Of a stretch of 18,986 nt of DNA, positions 17,051 through 18,986 are shown piece after piece. The notes beneath the pieces were generated by a model that searched no databases, was not told the DNA's origin, and saw only the letters and a list, made by a program, of their open reading frames with translations. Where the stretch lies: contig CANMCL010000008.1 of NCBI GenBank assembly GCA_947496345.1, positions 1 through 18,986 on the forward strand. Direction: 5' to 3'. Numbering within the stretch: position 1 is the stretch's first letter; the number at the start of each line of letters is the position of its first letter. This DNA comes from Actinomycetota bacterium. Its GTDB lineage: Bacteria; Actinomycetota; Actinomycetes; Nanopelagicales; Nanopelagicaceae. Both the position numbers and the translations under genes were made by a program.

Positions 17051-18229
17051 TTAATTACCTTCCCTGCCTAAGAAGCGATTCCAAGCGCGATTCTCTGAGG
17101 ATAAAGTTACGCCATTGCTTCCGACTAGCGCCATTTCATAAATAGAAAAGATATCTTCGGCGACAACATCCCAATCAAAACGCTGCGCATATGCTTTGCC
17201 TCTTTGCGCAAGGGCGCGTCGTTTTTCATCTTCACGAAGTAAATCAATTACTACCTTCGCAAGGTCTTGTGAATTTTCTGATTGAAAGAGCGCCCCGTAT
17301 TCACCACTACCAAGTAGCGAATCAAAGGCAGGAATATCACTTGCAACAACCGCCGCTCCCCCTGCAAGGGCTTCAGCAAGAATGATTCCGAAAGATTCTC
17401 CACCTGTATTTGGTGCAATATATAAAGCAACCGAGGATAGGAAATCCGCTTTCTCTTTTTCACTGATCCGTCCTAGGAATTCGAAGCGATGGCGCAACTG
17501 CGGATCAATCTGATCTTGCACATCCTTGCTGTCGCCGGGTCCAGCAACTAAGACTCGGACATCGGGTGCAAAGCGCGCAATTATCGGAAGCGCCTCGAGT
17601 AACACTGATAAGCCCTTGCGCGGCTCTTCATACCTGCCGATAAAACCGAGTGTGTTTCCACTCCACTCTGCGCGAACTTCACCGTCGCGATAGCGATCTG
17701 CATAAATACCATTAGGCACTACTACTGCGTCGGTCTCTAAATGTTCGGTGAGAGTTGAACGCGCAGCCTCGCTAACTGCAATACGAGCCGTGAGTTTCTC
17801 AATTACGGGTTCCAAGATTGGCCCAATTGCAAAGATCGCCTTCTGACGTTTGGCTGCAGCGTGAAAGGTTCCGACCAATGGTCCTTCTGCAGCCCAACAT
17901 GCAAGAAGAGATATTGATGGAATTGCCGGTTCATGCAAATGCAGCAGATCGAACTTTCCATTGGAAATCCATTGTCTAACTCGAGTGAAAGCAATCGGAC
18001 CGAATAAAACCCGTGCGACCGCGCCGTTATATGGAATAGAGATTGGCTTTCCGGCGCTGGTTACATAGTTCGGAATTGCATCTTCATCAATGACGGGAGC
18101 GAGAACCGATACATAGTGGCCCTTTGCAATGAGATATTCAGCGAGATCGCGCACGTGATTCTGTACGCCACCGGGTGTATCCCATCCATAGGGGCAGACC
18201 AATCCAATTCGTAACTTTTTTAAGGTCAT
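17051..18229 (-). CDS. pimA: Phosphatidyl-myo-inositol mannosyltransferase PimA
   Basis: GT4 glycosyltransferase that moves mannose from GDP-mannose to phosphatidylinositol at the inner face of the membrane, the first PIM step. 392 residues, two Rossmann domains. Diagnostic segments: VCPYGWDTPGGVQNHVRDLAE (11-31, an N-terminal loop typical of PimA), HLHEP (97-101), TFHA with H123, GFIGRYEEPRKG (195-206, with the donor-binding R199 and K205), and the GT4 motif ESFGIILAEA (278-287). The ATG at 18229 overlaps the stop of the acyltransferase as ATGA. A mannosyltransferase of another specificity is possible, but motifs and neighbour strongly favour PimA. Confidence 0.93.
   Translation of the reverse strand: MTLKKLRIGLVCPYGWDTPGGVQNHVRDLAEYLIAKGHYVSVLAPVIDEDAIPNYVTSAGKPISIPYNGAVARVLFGPIAFTRVRQWISNGKFDLLHLHEPAIPSISLLACWAAEGPLVGTFHAAAKRQKAIFAIGPILEPVIEKLTARIAVSEAARSTLTEHLETDAVVVPNGIYADRYRDGEVRAEWSGNTLGFIGRYEEPRKGLSVLLEALPIIARFAPDVRVLVAGPGDSKDVQDQIDPQLRHRFEFLGRISEKEKADFLSSVALYIAPNTGGESFGIILAEALAGGAAVVASDIPAFDSLLGSGEYGALFQSENSQDLAKVVIDLLREDEKRRALAQRGKAYAQRFDWDVVAEDIFSIYEMALVGSNGVTLSSENRAWNRFLGREGN
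17058..17063 (-). promoter_or_regulatory. Ribosome-binding site inside the end of pimA
   Basis: GGAAGG on the minus strand lies in the last codons of pimA (encoding the terminal EG), seven bases before the GTG at 17050. It supports that GTG as the true start of the LemA-like gene, although no bases separate it from the pimA stop. Confidence 0.75.
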
Positions 18230-18986
18230 GCGCTGCGCTCCTGAAAATCGCCATCAATCCAGATTCGTTGCAACATATGCCAATCTTGCGGTGCGCTCTC
18301 GATTCCTTTTGCAAAGTAATCAGCACAATTTTGTACAACCTTGGAAACACGTTCGGTTTCAGCACCTTCGCTCGGTATTGAAACGCTGTTGAACTCAATA
18401 TGAATTCCGCTTTTTGTATATGTAACAAAAGCGGTTATCAAAGGGATCCCAGTGCGTACTGCAAGAAGTGCTGCACCTGCTGGCATGCGTGCTGGATGCC
18501 CAAAGAAGTTAACATCTACACCACTTCGTGATAAGTCGCGGTCTGCGACCAAAGCGATAAGCGCACCATCTCGGGCACGTTGCATCAGCGTTCCCATCGC
18601 CTTGCTATCTGTCGAAAGTACTTCCATCCCCATGTTCTGGCGATATTCGAGAAACTTATTGAAGAGCGCTTCTGGCTTTAACCTTTCGGCAACAGTTACT
18701 AATGGAAAACCCATCGCGCAAAAATATGCGCCGGCGTGATCCCAGTTTCCTGCGTGAGGAAGCGTAACCACAACACCACGACCATCTTTCATTGGACCAG
18801 TCAATAACTCCTCTCGCGTGACGGTCACCGTGGCGAAGATTCTTTCTTTCGACCAATCAGGTGAGCGAAAGGTGTCACACCAGTAACGCATATAAGACGA
18901 AACTGCTTTGCTCATCAGCAGATCCATTGCAGATGTATCTTTCTCCGGACACACGCGCTGCAAATTGCTGCGCAATCGTTGCATCC
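18226..18986 (-). CDS. patA: PIM acyltransferase, C-terminal part (cut by window edge)
   Basis: The reading frame is open to the right edge, so the N-terminus is missing; 252 or more residues are visible. It belongs to the HtrB/LpxL-type acyltransferase family: PHAGNWDHAGAY contains the catalytic HX4D (His77 and Asp82 in the visible part), followed by VADRDLSRSGVDVNFFGHPARMPAGAALLA (about 160 onward; here split as VADRDLSRSG, VDVNFFGH and PARMPAGAA). Next to pimA this is very likely the enzyme that acylates mannose of PIM1/PIM2 (PatA), acting at the cytoplasmic membrane. Its stop overlaps the pimA start by four bases. A general lysophospholipid acyltransferase is the alternative, less likely given the context. 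Confidence 0.9.
   Translation of the reverse strand, partial: MQRLRSNLQRVCPEKDTSAMDLLMSKAVSSYMRYWCDTFRSPDWSKERIFATVTVTREELLTGPMKDGRGVVVTLPHAGNWDHAGAYFCAMGFPLVTVAERLKPEALFNKFLEYRQNMGMEVLSTDSKAMGTLMQRARDGALIALVADRDLSRSGVDVNFFGHPARMPAGAALLAVRTGIPLITAFVTYTKSGIHIEFNSVSIPSEGAETERVSKVVQNCADYFAKGIESAPQDWHMLQRIWIDGDFQERSA

Noticed and set aside
1..18986. Mobile elements, CRISPR arrays, tRNA genes or a novel defence system
   Set aside because: All large frames are housekeeping families in a conserved order, no long direct or inverted repeats were seen, and the gaps are too short for tRNA genes except at 4650-4790, which shows no cloverleaf.

Overview
The window looks like core chromosome of a moderately low-GC actinobacterium. 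Three things point there: a phosphatidylinositol-mannoside (PIM) cluster with PimA and its acyltransferase; the actinobacterial order PIM genes - pdxST - yebC - ruvCAB - secDF - rel - DUF349 - metallo-hydrolase - hisS - aspS; and a DUF948 gene directly before alaS. By eye the base composition is well below that of Streptomyces or Mycobacterium. Intergenic gaps are mostly 0 to 50 bases, and several genes usually found in this neighbourhood are missing. This would fit a streamlined freshwater actinobacterium (Nanopelagicales/acI-like), but that assignment is inference and not proven here.

Layout, right to left, because almost everything is on the minus strand. Block A (18986 to 6116): an acyltransferase cut by the window edge, pimA, a small LemA-like anchored membrane protein, a DUF3048 protein with an N-terminal anchor, pdxS and pdxT (pyridoxal phosphate synthase), yebC, ruvC-ruvA-ruvB (Holliday-junction processing), secD-secF (Sec translocation), and a bifunctional (p)ppGpp synthetase/hydrolase. 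Block B (4791 to 6119, plus strand): one DUF349 gene, the only plus-strand gene, converging on rel through a shared stop palindrome. Block C (4649 to 1): a metallo-beta-lactamase-fold hydrolase, hisS, aspS, a DUF948 membrane protein, and the first 174 codons of alaS, cut by the left edge.

Adjacent genes are tightly coupled: 4-base ATGA overlaps (acyltransferase/pimA, ruvC/ruvA, hydrolase/hisS), an 11-base overlap (LemA-like/DUF3048), a zero-base junction (pimA/LemA-like) and 2 to 3 base gaps (ruvA/ruvB, secD/secF). Block A can be read as one long housekeeping operon, or a few, joining envelope lipid synthesis, cofactor synthesis, DNA repair, protein export and the stringent response. Block C is a translation operon with three aminoacyl-tRNA synthetases.

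I found no tRNA, rRNA, CRISPR array, insertion sequence, prophage, defence system or convincing intrinsic terminator, and no gene-free stretch above about 140 bases. I did not find a new biological system. What deserves a second look is modest: the genes missing from a conserved neighbourhood (yajC, apt, a peptidyl-prolyl isomerase, rpsD), a perfect palindrome in the one divergent promoter region, residues suggesting a non-discriminating AspRS, two uncharacterised membrane proteins tied to the PIM cluster, and an in-frame DUF948-alaS junction.
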